Shown here: in pieces, positions 49,826 to 58,582 of the stretch
Position numbering within the stretch: the first letter of the stretch is position 1
Layout: every line of letters starts with the position of its first letter
Source of the DNA: Stenotrophomonas sp. Ste86
Lineage (GTDB): Bacteria; Pseudomonadota; Gammaproteobacteria; Xanthomonadales; Xanthomonadaceae
Assembly: GCF_024519465.1 (NCBI RefSeq)
Contig: NZ_JALJRW010000001.1
Coordinates: forward strand, 240,545 to 304,544
DNA: 64,000 bases
Direction of reading: 5' to 3'
Made by a program: the position numbers and the translations under genes
The notes under the pieces: generated by a model
Seen by the model: only the letters and a program-made list of their open reading frames with translations
Databases searched by the model: none
Told to the model about the DNA's origin: nothing

Positions 49826-50941
49826 TCAGCGAATCCGCCGCTGTAGCGCCGTCTCCAGCAGCACCTCGCCGTCGAGGTTGCGCGCCACCAACGTGCCGCC
49901 ATGCGCGCGGGCGAACTCGCTGGCGATGAACAAGCCCAGGCCGAGGCCGCGGCTGTCGTGGAAACTGGCTTTGAACGGCTCGAACAAGCGCGGCAGCAGT
50001 TCGTCGGGAATCCGCCCGGCGTTGCGCACCTGCAGCCGCAGCGGCTCGTGCCCGGCGCCGTGCAGGCTCACCTGCACCGGCGCATCGCCGCCGTGCAGCA
50101 CCGCGTTGCCGATCAGGTTGGACAACAGCTGCGCCAGCCGGTCCGGATCGCCCTGCAGGCGCGTGTCGCCGTCCAGCTGCAGCTCGATGCGTGCCTGCGG
50201 GTGGGCGCGTGCGATCTCGGCCACCACCACGGCAGCGACCTCGCCAACGTCGCACTCGTCGCAGTTCAGGCGCAGCCCCCCGGTCCGTATCTTGGAGAAA
50301 TCCAGCAACTGCTCGACCATCCGCGCCATCCGCTGGGCACTGTTCTCCAGGTGGCCCAGCGTGCGCTGCACGCCGCTGTCGGCCGGCAGGTCCAGCGCGA
50401 GCTTGTCCGCACACAGCAGGATCGAGGCCAGCGGCGTGCGCAGGTCGTGGGTGAGTACGGCCATCATCGTTTCATTGAGTTTCAGCGCGTGTTCCAGGTC
50501 GTGGTTGCGCGCCTTCAACAGCTGCTTCTGCTGGTACAACTCGATGAAGACGTTGACCTTGCTCATGATCACCTGCGGCTCGATCGGCTTGTGCAGGAAA
50601 TCCACCGCGCCGGTTTCGTAGCCCTTGAACGCGCGCACTGGATCGTTCGGCGAGGCGGTCAGGAAAATGATCGGCACATCGCGGCTGCGCTGCGAGCCGC
50701 GCATCAGTTCGGCCAGCGAGAACCCATCGATCTCGGGCATGTGAACATCCAGCAGCGCCAGTGCCACGTCGTGCTGCAGCAGCAGCTCCAACGCTTCGGC
50801 GCCGGAGGCGGCGCACAGGATATTCAGCCCCTCCCGGCGCAGCAGCGCTTCCATCGCCACCAGGTTCTGCGGCACGTCATCGACGATCAGCAGGTTCACG
50901 CGGTCATCGGCAGTCGCCCTGGCGGGGTCGATCAGGTTCAT
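49826..50941 (-). CDS. Receiver-histidine kinase hybrid (soluble)
   Basis: A 371-residue protein. It has an N-terminal receiver domain (about 15-135; DD pair, phosphoacceptor Asp in LALLDVHMPEID, Lys in LHKPI), a short coiled coil, a HisKA domain (VLTHDLRTPLASIL, phosphoacceptor His about 161) and a HATPase domain (NLIGNAVLHG, GLGLGLFIASEFARAHGG). No membrane segment. The ATG at 50941 overlaps the cheB stop by 4 bases. It is the last gene of the operon hybrid kinase-CheR-CheB-this kinase. Confidence 0.92.
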   Translation of the reverse strand: MNLIDPARATADDRVNLLIVDDVPQNLVAMEALLRREGLNILCAASGAEALELLLQHDVALALLDVHMPEIDGFSLAELMRGSQRSRDVPIIFLTASPNDPVRAFKGYETGAVDFLHKPIEPQVIMSKVNVFIELYQQKQLLKARNHDLEHALKLNETMMAVLTHDLRTPLASILLCADKLALDLPADSGVQRTLGHLENSAQRMARMVEQLLDFSKIRTGGLRLNCDECDVGEVAAVVVAEIARAHPQARIELQLDGDTRLQGDPDRLAQLLSNLIGNAVLHGGDAPVQVSLHGAGHEPLRLQVRNAGRIPDELLPRLFEPFKASFHDSRGLGLGLFIASEFARAHGGTLVARNLDGEVLLETALQRRIR

Positions 50942-51522
50942 CGGATAAGGCCTTTCATGCGCAAGCACAGGGAAGTAAGCGGAAGCACTGCATCGGCGCC
51001 AGCGTGGGCCAGTGCCGAGGCAGGCATCAAGGAGGAATAGGCATCGTCGGGCGACTGGATCCAGGCCTGGCCGCCGGCGTGGCGCACCGCAGCCACGCCT
51101 TCGCTGCCGTCGGCGCTGGCGCCGGTGAGCAGGATCGCCAGCACGCCGCTGCCGAACACGTCGGCGGCACTTTCAAACAACGGGTCGATCGCCGGGCGCG
51201 AGAACAGCACCGGCGCATCGACGGACAGGGCCAGGGTGTCGCGGTCTTCCACCAGCAGGTGGTAGTCCGGCGGCGCGAAGGTCACCGTGCCGGGGCGCAG
51301 CGGCTGCTTGTCCTCGGCCTCGCGCACCGGCAACGGGCAGCGCAGGTCGAGCAGGTCGGCGATGCGGCTGGGGCGATCGCGCGGCAGGTGCAGCACCACC
51401 AGGATCGGCATCGCCAGGTCGGCCGGCACCGCCTCGAGAAGCGCCTGCAAGGCGCTGACGCCGCCGGCCGAGGCGCCGACCACGACCACGTCGAAATGTT
51501 GCCGATGCGGCACGGCGCTCAT
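50938..51522 (-). CDS. Stand-alone CheB methylesterase domain
   Basis: A 194-residue CheB catalytic domain without the usual N-terminal receiver. The triad is Ser18 (VVVGASAGGVSAL), His45 (VVLHLPRDR) and Asp138 (LLTGASADGSEG). CheB removes methyl groups from MCPs or deamidates Gln; a stand-alone copy may be regulated by protein interaction instead. It starts one base into the cheR stop (TGATG) and ends in the next kinase start. Confidence 0.92.
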   Translation of the reverse strand: MSAVPHRQHFDVVVVGASAGGVSALQALLEAVPADLAMPILVVLHLPRDRPSRIADLLDLRCPLPVREAEDKQPLRPGTVTFAPPDYHLLVEDRDTLALSVDAPVLFSRPAIDPLFESAADVFGSGVLAILLTGASADGSEGVAAVRHAGGQAWIQSPDDAYSSLMPASALAHAGADAVLPLTSLCLRMKGLIR

Positions 51523-52346
51523 CAGGCCAGCTTCCGGTACAGGCGCTGCTCGCGCGCGCAGGCTTCGAAATCGTTGGCGTGCGCGCCGAACTGCAGCGAT
51601 TCCTTGCCGCCCAGGCCGAGGAAGCCGCGGTGCACCAGCGCCTCATGGAACAGCCCGATAGCCCGGTCCTGCAACGCGCGCTGGAAATAGATCAGCACGT
51701 TGCGGCAGGACACCAGGTGCACCTCGGAGAACACCGTGTCGGTGGCCAGGCTGTGATCGGCGAAGACGATGTTGCGCTTCAGGCGGCGGTCGAACACAAC
51801 GCTGCCGTAGCCGCTGGTGTAGTAGTCCGACAGCGAGCCGGTGCCGCCGGCGGCCAGGTAGTTGCGGCTGAACTGCGCGGTGCGCTCCAGCGGGAACGCG
51901 CCGGATTCGGCGGCCTGCAGCGCTTCGGGATTGATGTCGGTGGCATAGAGGATGGACCGGTCCAGCAGTCCCTCTTCCTGCAGCAGGATCGCCATCGACC
52001 ACACTTCTTCGCCCGTGCTGCAGCCGGCGATCCACAGCTTGATGGACGGATAGGTGCGCAGCACCGGCATCGCGTGCTCGCGCAGCACCTTGAAATACGC
52101 CGGGTCGCGGAACATCTCCGAGACCTGCACGGTGAAGTACTGCATCGCCTGGGCGAAGGTCTCCGGCTCATGCAGCAGGCGGTGCTGCAGCTCGCCCATG
52201 GTGGCGCAGTCGAAACGTGCCATCGCATGCCGCATGCGCCGCCGCAGCGAGGACATCGCATAGTTGCGGAAGTCATAGTGGTAACGCTGGTATACCGCCT
52301 CCAGCAGCAGGCGCAGTTCCAGGTCGAACAACTCGGTGTCGTTCAT
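51522..52346 (-). CDS. CheR-type protein methyltransferase
   Basis: A 274-residue SAM-dependent methyltransferase that methylates glutamates of MCPs. The N-terminal helical domain (1-80, YHYDFRNYAMSSLRRRMRHA) is followed by the SAM domain with LWIAGCSTGEEVWSMAI (about 108-124), ILYATDINPEALQAA and LVSCRNVLIYF. The ATG at 52346 overlaps the stop of the large hybrid kinase by 4 bases. No MCP is adjacent; the CheR/CheB pair may modify the kinases' partners. Confidence 0.92.
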   Translation of the reverse strand: MNDTELFDLELRLLLEAVYQRYHYDFRNYAMSSLRRRMRHAMARFDCATMGELQHRLLHEPETFAQAMQYFTVQVSEMFRDPAYFKVLREHAMPVLRTYPSIKLWIAGCSTGEEVWSMAILLQEEGLLDRSILYATDINPEALQAAESGAFPLERTAQFSRNYLAAGGTGSLSDYYTSGYGSVVFDRRLKRNIVFADHSLATDTVFSEVHLVSCRNVLIYFQRALQDRAIGLFHEALVHRGFLGLGGKESLQFGAHANDFEACAREQRLYRKLA

Positions 52347-55300
52347 CGACGCGAGCACCACACACGGCACAGCGAGACCAGCTTGTCCACGTCGATGGGC
52401 TTGGCGATGTAGTCGTTGGCACCGGCCTGCAGGCAGTGCTCACGGTCATCGGGCATGGCCTTGGCGGTCAGCGCGATGATCGGCAGGTCGCGCCAGCGGT
52501 GGTCGGCACGGATCTCGCGCATGGCAGTCAGCCCGTCCATCTCCGGCATCATGATGTCCATCAGTACCAGGTCGATCTCCGGACGCAGCTTGTCCAGTGC
52601 CTCGCGCCCGTTGCGCGCGATTTCCAGGGTCACCCCGAGCGGTTCGAGCACGCTGGACAGGGCGAAGATGTTGCGCACGTCGTCCTCGGCCAGCAGCACG
52701 ATGCGCCCATCCAGCACCGCGTCGCGACGGCGCGCCTCACGCAACAACCGCTGCTGGTCGCTGGGCAGGGACGCCTCCACGCTGTGCAGGAACAGGGTCA
52801 CTTCGTCGAGCAGGCGCTCGGGCGAGCGCGCGCCCTTGATGATGATGCTCTTGGAGTAACGACGCAGGCGCTGCTCCTCATCGCGGGTCAGCGCACGCCC
52901 GGTGTAGACGATCACCGGCGGGAAGGCGACCGCATCGTTGCCGGCCATGCGCTCGAGCAGGTCATAGCCGGTGCCGTCGGGCAAGGTCAGGTCGGTGACC
53001 ATGCAGTCGAAGGTGGACGTGCCCAGTGCGGCCATCGCCTCGGCGATGGTACCCACGCCGGTGATTTCCAGCTGGTCGCGGCCCAACAGCAGCTGCAGGT
53101 TCGAGCGCAGCTCGCTGTCGTCCTCGACGATCAGCAGGCGACGTACGTCGCGCTGGCTGGTGGCCTCCAGCTGCTGGATCGCCCCCAGCAGGCGCTCGCG
53201 CGTGGCCGGCTTGATCACATACCCGATCGCGCCCAGCTCCATCGCCACCTGCGAGCGCTCCAGCCCGGACACCACGTGCACCGGAATGTGCCGGGTGGCC
53301 GGATCGCGCTTGAGCCGCTCCAGCACGCTCAGCCCGGACACGTCGGGCAGGCCGATGTCGAGCAGGATGCCGTTCGGGCGCAGCTCGGCGGCCAGGCCCA
53401 GCGCCTCTTCGGCAGTGCCGGCCACCACGCAGTCGAAGTCGAGTTCATGGGCCATCGACACCAGCGCACCGGCAAAGGTCGCATCGTCTTCGACCACCAG
53501 GATCATGCGCCCGGCGCGGCTGCGCCGGCCGCGGTCATCGGCCACCCGCTGCAGCGCGGCCGGCGGTGTTGCTTCACCATGCGCGCTGCCGCCGTGGAAC
53601 GGCACTGCTTCACGCAGCGGCAGCGGTACCGGCGCGGCGCGCACATCCGGCGCCGCGCTGGCCACCGGCGCCCCGCCACTGGCCAGCACCGGCAGTTCCA
53701 GGGTGAAGCAGCTGCCACGGCCCGGTTCGCTGGACACGCGGATGCTGCCGCCCATGCGCGCGGCCAGGTCGCGCGAGATCGACAGGCCCAGGCCGGTGCC
53801 GCCATAACGGCGGCGGGTACTGCCATCGGCCTGGCGGAATGCCTCGAAGATCACCGCGGTCTGCGCTTCGGGGATGCCGATGCCGGTGTCGGACACGGCA
53901 AACTGCACCCGCCCTGCCCCGGCGTTACGCACCTTCAGCGACACGCTGCCGTGCTCGGTGAACTTCAGCGCGTTGGCCAGCAGATTCTTCAGGATCTGCT
54001 GCAGGCGCTGGCTGTCGGCCACCAGCTGCGCGGGCGCGCCGGCCTCGCTGACGATTTCCAGCACCAGGCCCTTCTGCGCGGCCATCGGCTCGAAGGTGTC
54101 TTTCAGGCGCTGCAGCACGCTGGACACCGCCAGGTTTTCTTCGACCAGCTCGACGTGGCCAGCCTCGATCCGCGACAGGTCCAGGATGTCGTTGATCAGC
54201 GCCAGCAGGTCGTTGTTGGACGAGTGGATCGCCTGGGCGTACTTGACCTGCTCGGCGGTGAGCGTGCCGTCCTTGTTGTCGGCCAGCAGCTTGGCCAGGA
54301 TCAGCGCGCTGTTGAGCGGGGTGCGCAGCTCATGGGACATGTTGGCCAAGAATTCGGACTTGTAGCGCGAGCTGGCTTCCAGTTCGTTGCTGTTCTGCAC
54401 CAGTTGCGCCTGGGCCAGCAGCAGCGCCTGCTGGCGCGACTCCAGCTCGTGGGTGCGCTCTTCCAGCTGCACGTTGGTCTGCTCCAGCTCGGCCTGCTGC
54501 TGCTCCAGGCTGGCCTGGGAATGCAGCAGGCTTCGGCTCTGCTCTTCCAGCTCCTCATTGGCCACGCGCAGCTCTTCCTGCTGGGTCTGCAGCTCTTCGC
54601 TCTGGCGCTGGGTTTCCTCCAGCAGCTCCACCAGCTGGGCGCGCAGCAGCGCCGCACGCAGCGCCACGCCGACCGGCTCGGCGCACTGCAGCAGCAGCTC
54701 CAGTTCCAGTGCGCGTGCCGGCGATACCCCGGCCCGGCCGAGTTCGACCACGCCTACCACCGCGCCATCGGCGGTGATGGGACCCAGCAGGCGCTGGCGC
54801 ACCACGCTGCGGCCCAGCGGCGTCTCGATATCCAGCGGCGATTCGTGGTCTTCCAGCCGACGCGGCACGCCCAGACGCAACACCTCGCCCCACTGGCCCG
54901 CCGCCGCCGACAGCGTTCCGGGCAGCTGCGCAGGCAAGGCCGCGCCCCCCACCAGCAGCAGGCGGTCGCCCTGAAGGCGATACATCGCGCCCACCTCGGC
55001 CCCCAGCTGCGCGCACAACGCCCGCATCGCCGCATCGGCCAGCACGCGAGGCTCCGGGTCGCCGCGCAGGCTTACCGTGACCGCGTTCTCGCCCTCCTGC
55101 AACCACAGCGCATCGGCGGCGATCCGGCGCGACTGGATCGCCTTCATCACCGTCAGCGCCATCAGCAGGAAGGCCACCCCACCGATGGTCCGGTTGACGA
55201 ACGAGAACGCCGAGTTGGTGCTCGACGGCGCCACGTTGTAGCCCACCATCAACAGCACGCAGGACCCCAACGCCACCAGCAGCGGCACGTCCAGCCGCCG

Positions 55301-55450
55301 CTGGAACAGGGTCACCCCCACCGCCATGAAATAGGTCAACCACACCGCATAGCCGAGTGGGACCACCATCTCCAGGGCCAGGGTGAACGCCATCAGGGCG
55401 GCCGAGGCAGCCCAGATCCAGCGGTCACGTGCGGTCGGCGCAGCATTCAT
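52343..55450 (-). CDS. Hybrid sensor histidine kinase with three receivers
   Basis: A 1035-residue inner-membrane kinase. The N-terminal about 105 residues hold about four transmembrane helices. They are followed by a GAF domain (about 125-270), a Gln/Glu-rich coiled coil (about 275-365), HisKA with His373 (MSHELRTPLNSALIL), HATPase (about 480-600; DTGIGIPEAQ, GTGLGLSISRDLA), then three receivers at about 650-765, 775-890 and 915-1030 (phospho-Asp in ILLDIGLPDV, MVTDLTLPDG and VLMDIMMPEMD). It is the first gene of a four-gene operon with CheR, CheB and a receiver-kinase. Confidence 0.95.
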   Translation of the reverse strand: MNAAPTARDRWIWAASAALMAFTLALEMVVPLGYAVWLTYFMAVGVTLFQRRLDVPLLVALGSCVLLMVGYNVAPSSTNSAFSFVNRTIGGVAFLLMALTVMKAIQSRRIAADALWLQEGENAVTVSLRGDPEPRVLADAAMRALCAQLGAEVGAMYRLQGDRLLLVGGAALPAQLPGTLSAAAGQWGEVLRLGVPRRLEDHESPLDIETPLGRSVVRQRLLGPITADGAVVGVVELGRAGVSPARALELELLLQCAEPVGVALRAALLRAQLVELLEETQRQSEELQTQQEELRVANEELEEQSRSLLHSQASLEQQQAELEQTNVQLEERTHELESRQQALLLAQAQLVQNSNELEASSRYKSEFLANMSHELRTPLNSALILAKLLADNKDGTLTAEQVKYAQAIHSSNNDLLALINDILDLSRIEAGHVELVEENLAVSSVLQRLKDTFEPMAAQKGLVLEIVSEAGAPAQLVADSQRLQQILKNLLANALKFTEHGSVSLKVRNAGAGRVQFAVSDTGIGIPEAQTAVIFEAFRQADGSTRRRYGGTGLGLSISRDLAARMGGSIRVSSEPGRGSCFTLELPVLASGGAPVASAAPDVRAAPVPLPLREAVPFHGGSAHGEATPPAALQRVADDRGRRSRAGRMILVVEDDATFAGALVSMAHELDFDCVVAGTAEEALGLAAELRPNGILLDIGLPDVSGLSVLERLKRDPATRHIPVHVVSGLERSQVAMELGAIGYVIKPATRERLLGAIQQLEATSQRDVRRLLIVEDDSELRSNLQLLLGRDQLEITGVGTIAEAMAALGTSTFDCMVTDLTLPDGTGYDLLERMAGNDAVAFPPVIVYTGRALTRDEEQRLRRYSKSIIIKGARSPERLLDEVTLFLHSVEASLPSDQQRLLREARRRDAVLDGRIVLLAEDDVRNIFALSSVLEPLGVTLEIARNGREALDKLRPEIDLVLMDIMMPEMDGLTAMREIRADHRWRDLPIIALTAKAMPDDREHCLQAGANDYIAKPIDVDKLVSLCRVWCSRR

Positions 55451-55602
55451 GCGGAATTCCAGCTCAAAAGGGGGCCGATGGTACCTGAACCCGTAAAGCG
55501 GCGTTATCCGTCATTGGTCAGGTGGTTACAGCCCGTTCTTTACATGTTCTTCACGCTCTCGCCCCTACGGTTCGGCCCCTTAGAGGGGAGTGCATTACCG
55601 TC

Positions 55603-56760
55603 GTGGCCGAGGTCGTATCCAGCGTGGCACCGCTTGTCGATGAACGCCGGCAACTCAAGCTGTTGATCGACCATGTGTCCGACCATGCGATCTACCTGCT
55701 CGACCCGGACGGGCGTATCTGCAGCTGGAACCGTGGCGGCGAACGCGTCAACGGTTACACCGCCGAGGAAGCCATCGGCCAGCACGTGTCGATCTTCTAC
55801 ATCCCCGAGGAACAGCAGCAGGGACTGCCCCAGCAGGCACTGGAGCATGTCCGTGAACACGGACGGCTGGCTGGCGAAGGCTGGCGGGTGCGCCGCAACG
55901 GCGAGCAGTTCCGCGCCAGCGTGGTGATTGAAGCGGTACGCGAGGACGGTCACCTGCTCGGCTTCGTCAAGGTCACCCAGGACATCACCGAGCGCTACCA
56001 GGCCCAGTGCCTGCTGCAGGATGCCCAGCGGTCGCGTCAGCACCTGCAGCGGTTTGAGGGCGTCGGCCGCCTGACCCGCGGGCTGGCCCACGAGTTCAAC
56101 AACCTGCTGACCACCATCGCCAACGCACTGGATCTGGTCGCGCTGCGACCGGGCGCCGATGCGCGCACCCATGAACTGGTGGAACTGGCCCAGGCAGCCG
56201 CCGACCGCGGCTCGCTGCTGACCCGCCAGCTGCTGGCGTTCTCGGCCGACCAGACCCTGGTGCGCGAGCCGGTGAGCGTGCCGCAGCTGCTGGACGAGGC
56301 CCTGCCCTCGCTGCAGCGGGCGTGTCCGCAGGCGATCCAGATGCGCGTGGAACTGGCGCCGGCGCTACCGCCGATTGCCACCGATGGCGTACAGTTGCAC
56401 AGCGCCATGCTCAACCTGGTGCTCAACAGCTGTGAGGCGATGCCGCAGGGCGGCACGGTAACCATCACCGCGCGCGTCGAACAACGCCTTGCCCCCGATC
56501 TGGCGCAGCCTACCCGCCGCCGCTACGTCGCCATTGCGGTGACCGACGAAGGCGCGGGCATGCCACCAGAGGTTGCAGAGCGCGCCAGCGAGCCCTTCTT
56601 CACCACCAAGGAAGTCGGCAAGGGCAGCGGACTGGGATTGAGCCAGGTGTTCGGCTTCGTCTCCCAGTGCGACGGCTTCGTCGATGTACAGACCGCCCCC
56701 GGACGCGGCACCACGGTCCGTTTGTTGTTACCTGCCATAGAGGATGTCGAGCATGCCTGA
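55603..56760 (+). CDS. PAS-domain histidine kinase
   Basis: A 385-residue soluble kinase. The PAS domain (about 20-135; SDHAIYLLDPDGRICSWNRG) leads to a HisKA domain (RLTRGLAHEFNNLLTTIANA, His in AHEFNN) and a HATPase domain (LNLVLNSCEAMPQGG, GSGLGLSQVFGFV). The most likely start is GTG at 55603, 14 bases after a GGGGAG stretch; a GTG at 55522 is an alternative. It overlaps the following receiver gene. It is divergent from the large hybrid kinase operon. Confidence 0.88.
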   Translation: MAEVVSSVAPLVDERRQLKLLIDHVSDHAIYLLDPDGRICSWNRGGERVNGYTAEEAIGQHVSIFYIPEEQQQGLPQQALEHVREHGRLAGEGWRVRRNGEQFRASVVIEAVREDGHLLGFVKVTQDITERYQAQCLLQDAQRSRQHLQRFEGVGRLTRGLAHEFNNLLTTIANALDLVALRPGADARTHELVELAQAAADRGSLLTRQLLAFSADQTLVREPVSVPQLLDEALPSLQRACPQAIQMRVELAPALPPIATDGVQLHSAMLNLVLNSCEAMPQGGTVTITARVEQRLAPDLAQPTRRRYVAIAVTDEGAGMPPEVAERASEPFFTTKEVGKGSGLGLSQVFGFVSQCDGFVDVQTAPGRGTTVRLLLPAIEDVEHA

Positions 56761-57121
56761 GCCCCTTCGCGTTTTGATGGTCGAAGACCAGCAGGACCTG
56801 CGCGATCTGATCGGCCAGGCGCTGCAGGATTTCGGTATCGAGATCCACACCGCCGACGATGGCCCGGCCGCCCTGCGGTTGCTGCAGGAAGTGGGCGCGT
56901 TCGACGTGGTGTTCAGCGACATCAGCATGCCCAACGGCATGAGCGGGGTGGAACTGAGCGCGCACGTGGCCGAGGCCCTGCCCAACGCGCGCATGATCCT
57001 GTCTTCCGGGTATGCGCGCTCGCAGTTGCCGCCGTTGCCGGCGCACGTGGAATTCCTGCCCAAGCCCTACCGGCTGCGCCAGTTGGTGGCGATGCTGCAG
57101 TCGCCCGCAGCCGCACACTGA
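56753..57121 (+). CDS. Single-domain receiver paired with PAS kinase
   Basis: A 122-residue receiver domain. The acidic pair is in VLMVEDQQDL, the phospho-Asp in VVFSDISMPNGMSG, and the Lys in FLPKPYRL. The ATG at 56753 has AGGA 8 bases before it and overlaps the kinase stop by 8 bases; another ATG is 9 bases earlier. It is probably the direct partner of the PAS kinase. Confidence 0.9.
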   Translation: MPEPLRVLMVEDQQDLRDLIGQALQDFGIEIHTADDGPAALRLLQEVGAFDVVFSDISMPNGMSGVELSAHVAEALPNARMILSSGYARSQLPPLPAHVEFLPKPYRLRQLVAMLQSPAAAH

Positions 57122-57122
57122 C

Positions 57123-57356
57123 ATGCGCGACCTCGCCCCGCTGCCCGACATCGCGCCCGGACATTACCGCCACTTCAAGGGCGGCAACTACGAGGTGGTG
57201 GGCGTGGTCCGGCACAGCGAGACGCTGGAGCCGATGGTGCTGTATCGCCCGCTGGATTCCAACGTAGGCCTGTGGGTACGGCCGTATGCGATGTTCGTGG
57301 CCGAGGTGGAGGTCGACGGCCAGGTGCGACCGCGCTTCGCCCCCGTGCCAGCCTGA
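57123..57356 (+). CDS. DUF1653 protein
   Basis: A 77-residue small protein with the family pattern PGHYRHFKGGNYEVVGVVRH (residues 12-31), MVLYRPL and LWVRPYAMF. It starts one base after the receiver stop and is likely in the same operon. No function is established for the family. Confidence 0.85.
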   Translation: MRDLAPLPDIAPGHYRHFKGGNYEVVGVVRHSETLEPMVLYRPLDSNVGLWVRPYAMFVAEVEVDGQVRPRFAPVPA

Positions 57357-57368
57357 GCCGGCAGCCCG

Positions 57369-57390
57369 GTAGTGCCGGCCGCTGGCCGGC
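57369..57390. repeat. Single SMAG/REP element
   Basis: One forward unit, starting GTAGTGCCGGCCGCTGGCCG, between the convergent DUF1653 and GAF-protein genes. It is the same subtype as the array near 34.1 kb. Confidence 0.8.
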
Positions 57391-57403
57391 AACCACCAAC
57401 CCC

Positions 57404-58393
57404 TCAGCGCGGCACCACGCTCAACGCCTGGATCCGCAGCGCGGTCTCGCTCAGCGCCGAAGAGGTCTTCGCATTGGCGGCAATCCGCCCCGCCTGCTCG
57501 GCCACGGCTTCCAGCGCCGCACGGATGGTCACCGGCGCCTCGCCCTCGATCACCGCCTGGGCGTCTTCCAGCTCCAGCTGCGCACCGATCCACGCGGCCA
57601 GCACCTCGAAACACTTCACGCTGACCGCGTCCAGCTGCGACGGTTTGGGATCCAGCGCGCACAGCGTGCCGAACAGACTGCCGTCGCGGCGCAGCATCGG
57701 CACCGAAATGTAGCTCTCAAAGCCGTACAGCGCCGGGGTGGGATGGGTGGAAAACACCGGGTGGATGCTGGCCTGGTCGAACTGCACGGTCTGGTGGTGC
57801 TGGCGGATCTCTTCGCAGATCGTGGTTTCCAGCACCAGGTCCTGCCCCGGCGCCAGGCCAAAGCCGATGCCGTCGTGTACCGCGCACGCCGTCCAGCGCT
57901 CGGTGGTGACCCGGGCGACCGCAACGAAGCGCATCGCGGTGAGCCGGCTGGCCAGCTCCAGCAGGCCCGGCAAGGCCGGCAGCTTCAGCAGCGCGGCGAC
58001 GTCGGCCAAGCGCGGATCGCGCGAGGCCAACAAGGGCGCTGACACCGGCGGCGTCCAGGACAGGTCTTCAACGGGGTTTTCCAACGCCGCCATGCGCGCC
58101 GCCAGCACCTGGGCGGTGACCCGCTCGAACAGGTCGCGCACCGTCGCCGACAGGCCGCGCCCGTCACGGATATCGCCGACGAAGTGGATGCCCTGCCCCA
58201 CCAGGCGCAGCTGCTCCACACCGTGGTCCAACCGCAGCGCCGGCCAGGCCAGCCGGTCGAGCATCCGCATCCACTCCTCGGAGGGAAGCGCGTCCAGCAA
58301 CGCGGTGACGATCACCCGCGCAGGCGCAGGCTCGTCCTGCAGCCCCGGCAGATCGAATCCAATGACGCTGGGGAAGCCGGAACCGGTGTACAT
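57404..58393 (-). CDS. GAF-domain protein
   Basis: A 329-residue soluble protein. The C-terminal half (about 155-290) is a GAF domain (FVAVARVTTERWTACAVHDG, ISVPMLRRDGSLFGTLCALD). The N-terminal half (about 1-125) resembles a short receptor-like helical domain without a clear family. The ATG at 58393 is preferred. No enzymatic output domain is present. It lies at the end of the signalling block and may be a ligand sensor acting on a kinase. Confidence 0.78.
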   Translation of the reverse strand: MYTGSGFPSVIGFDLPGLQDEPAPARVIVTALLDALPSEEWMRMLDRLAWPALRLDHGVEQLRLVGQGIHFVGDIRDGRGLSATVRDLFERVTAQVLAARMAALENPVEDLSWTPPVSAPLLASRDPRLADVAALLKLPALPGLLELASRLTAMRFVAVARVTTERWTACAVHDGIGFGLAPGQDLVLETTICEEIRQHHQTVQFDQASIHPVFSTHPTPALYGFESYISVPMLRRDGSLFGTLCALDPKPSQLDAVSVKCFEVLAAWIGAQLELEDAQAVIEGEAPVTIRAALEAVAEQAGRIAANAKTSSALSETALRIQALSVVPR

Positions 58394-58582
58394 CGCAATC
58401 CTTGGCGGATAGCCGGCGATCGACCGGTCCGCGATACAGCGCCCACTCAAGTTGGGGACGTCAGCAGCGAATTGTCGCACTTATCGGCGAGACGGAGCGT
58501 GATGCCGTTGGAGTCCACGCACGGGCCCAGGCGCCGGGCAAGGGGCCGACATCATCCTCGATGCCGGCACCGCCTCGGATGG

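Noticed and set aside
52217..55666. Plus-strand open frame of over 1100 codons opposite the hybrid kinase
   Set aside because: Composition and lack of domains show that it is the antisense shadow of the kinase gene.
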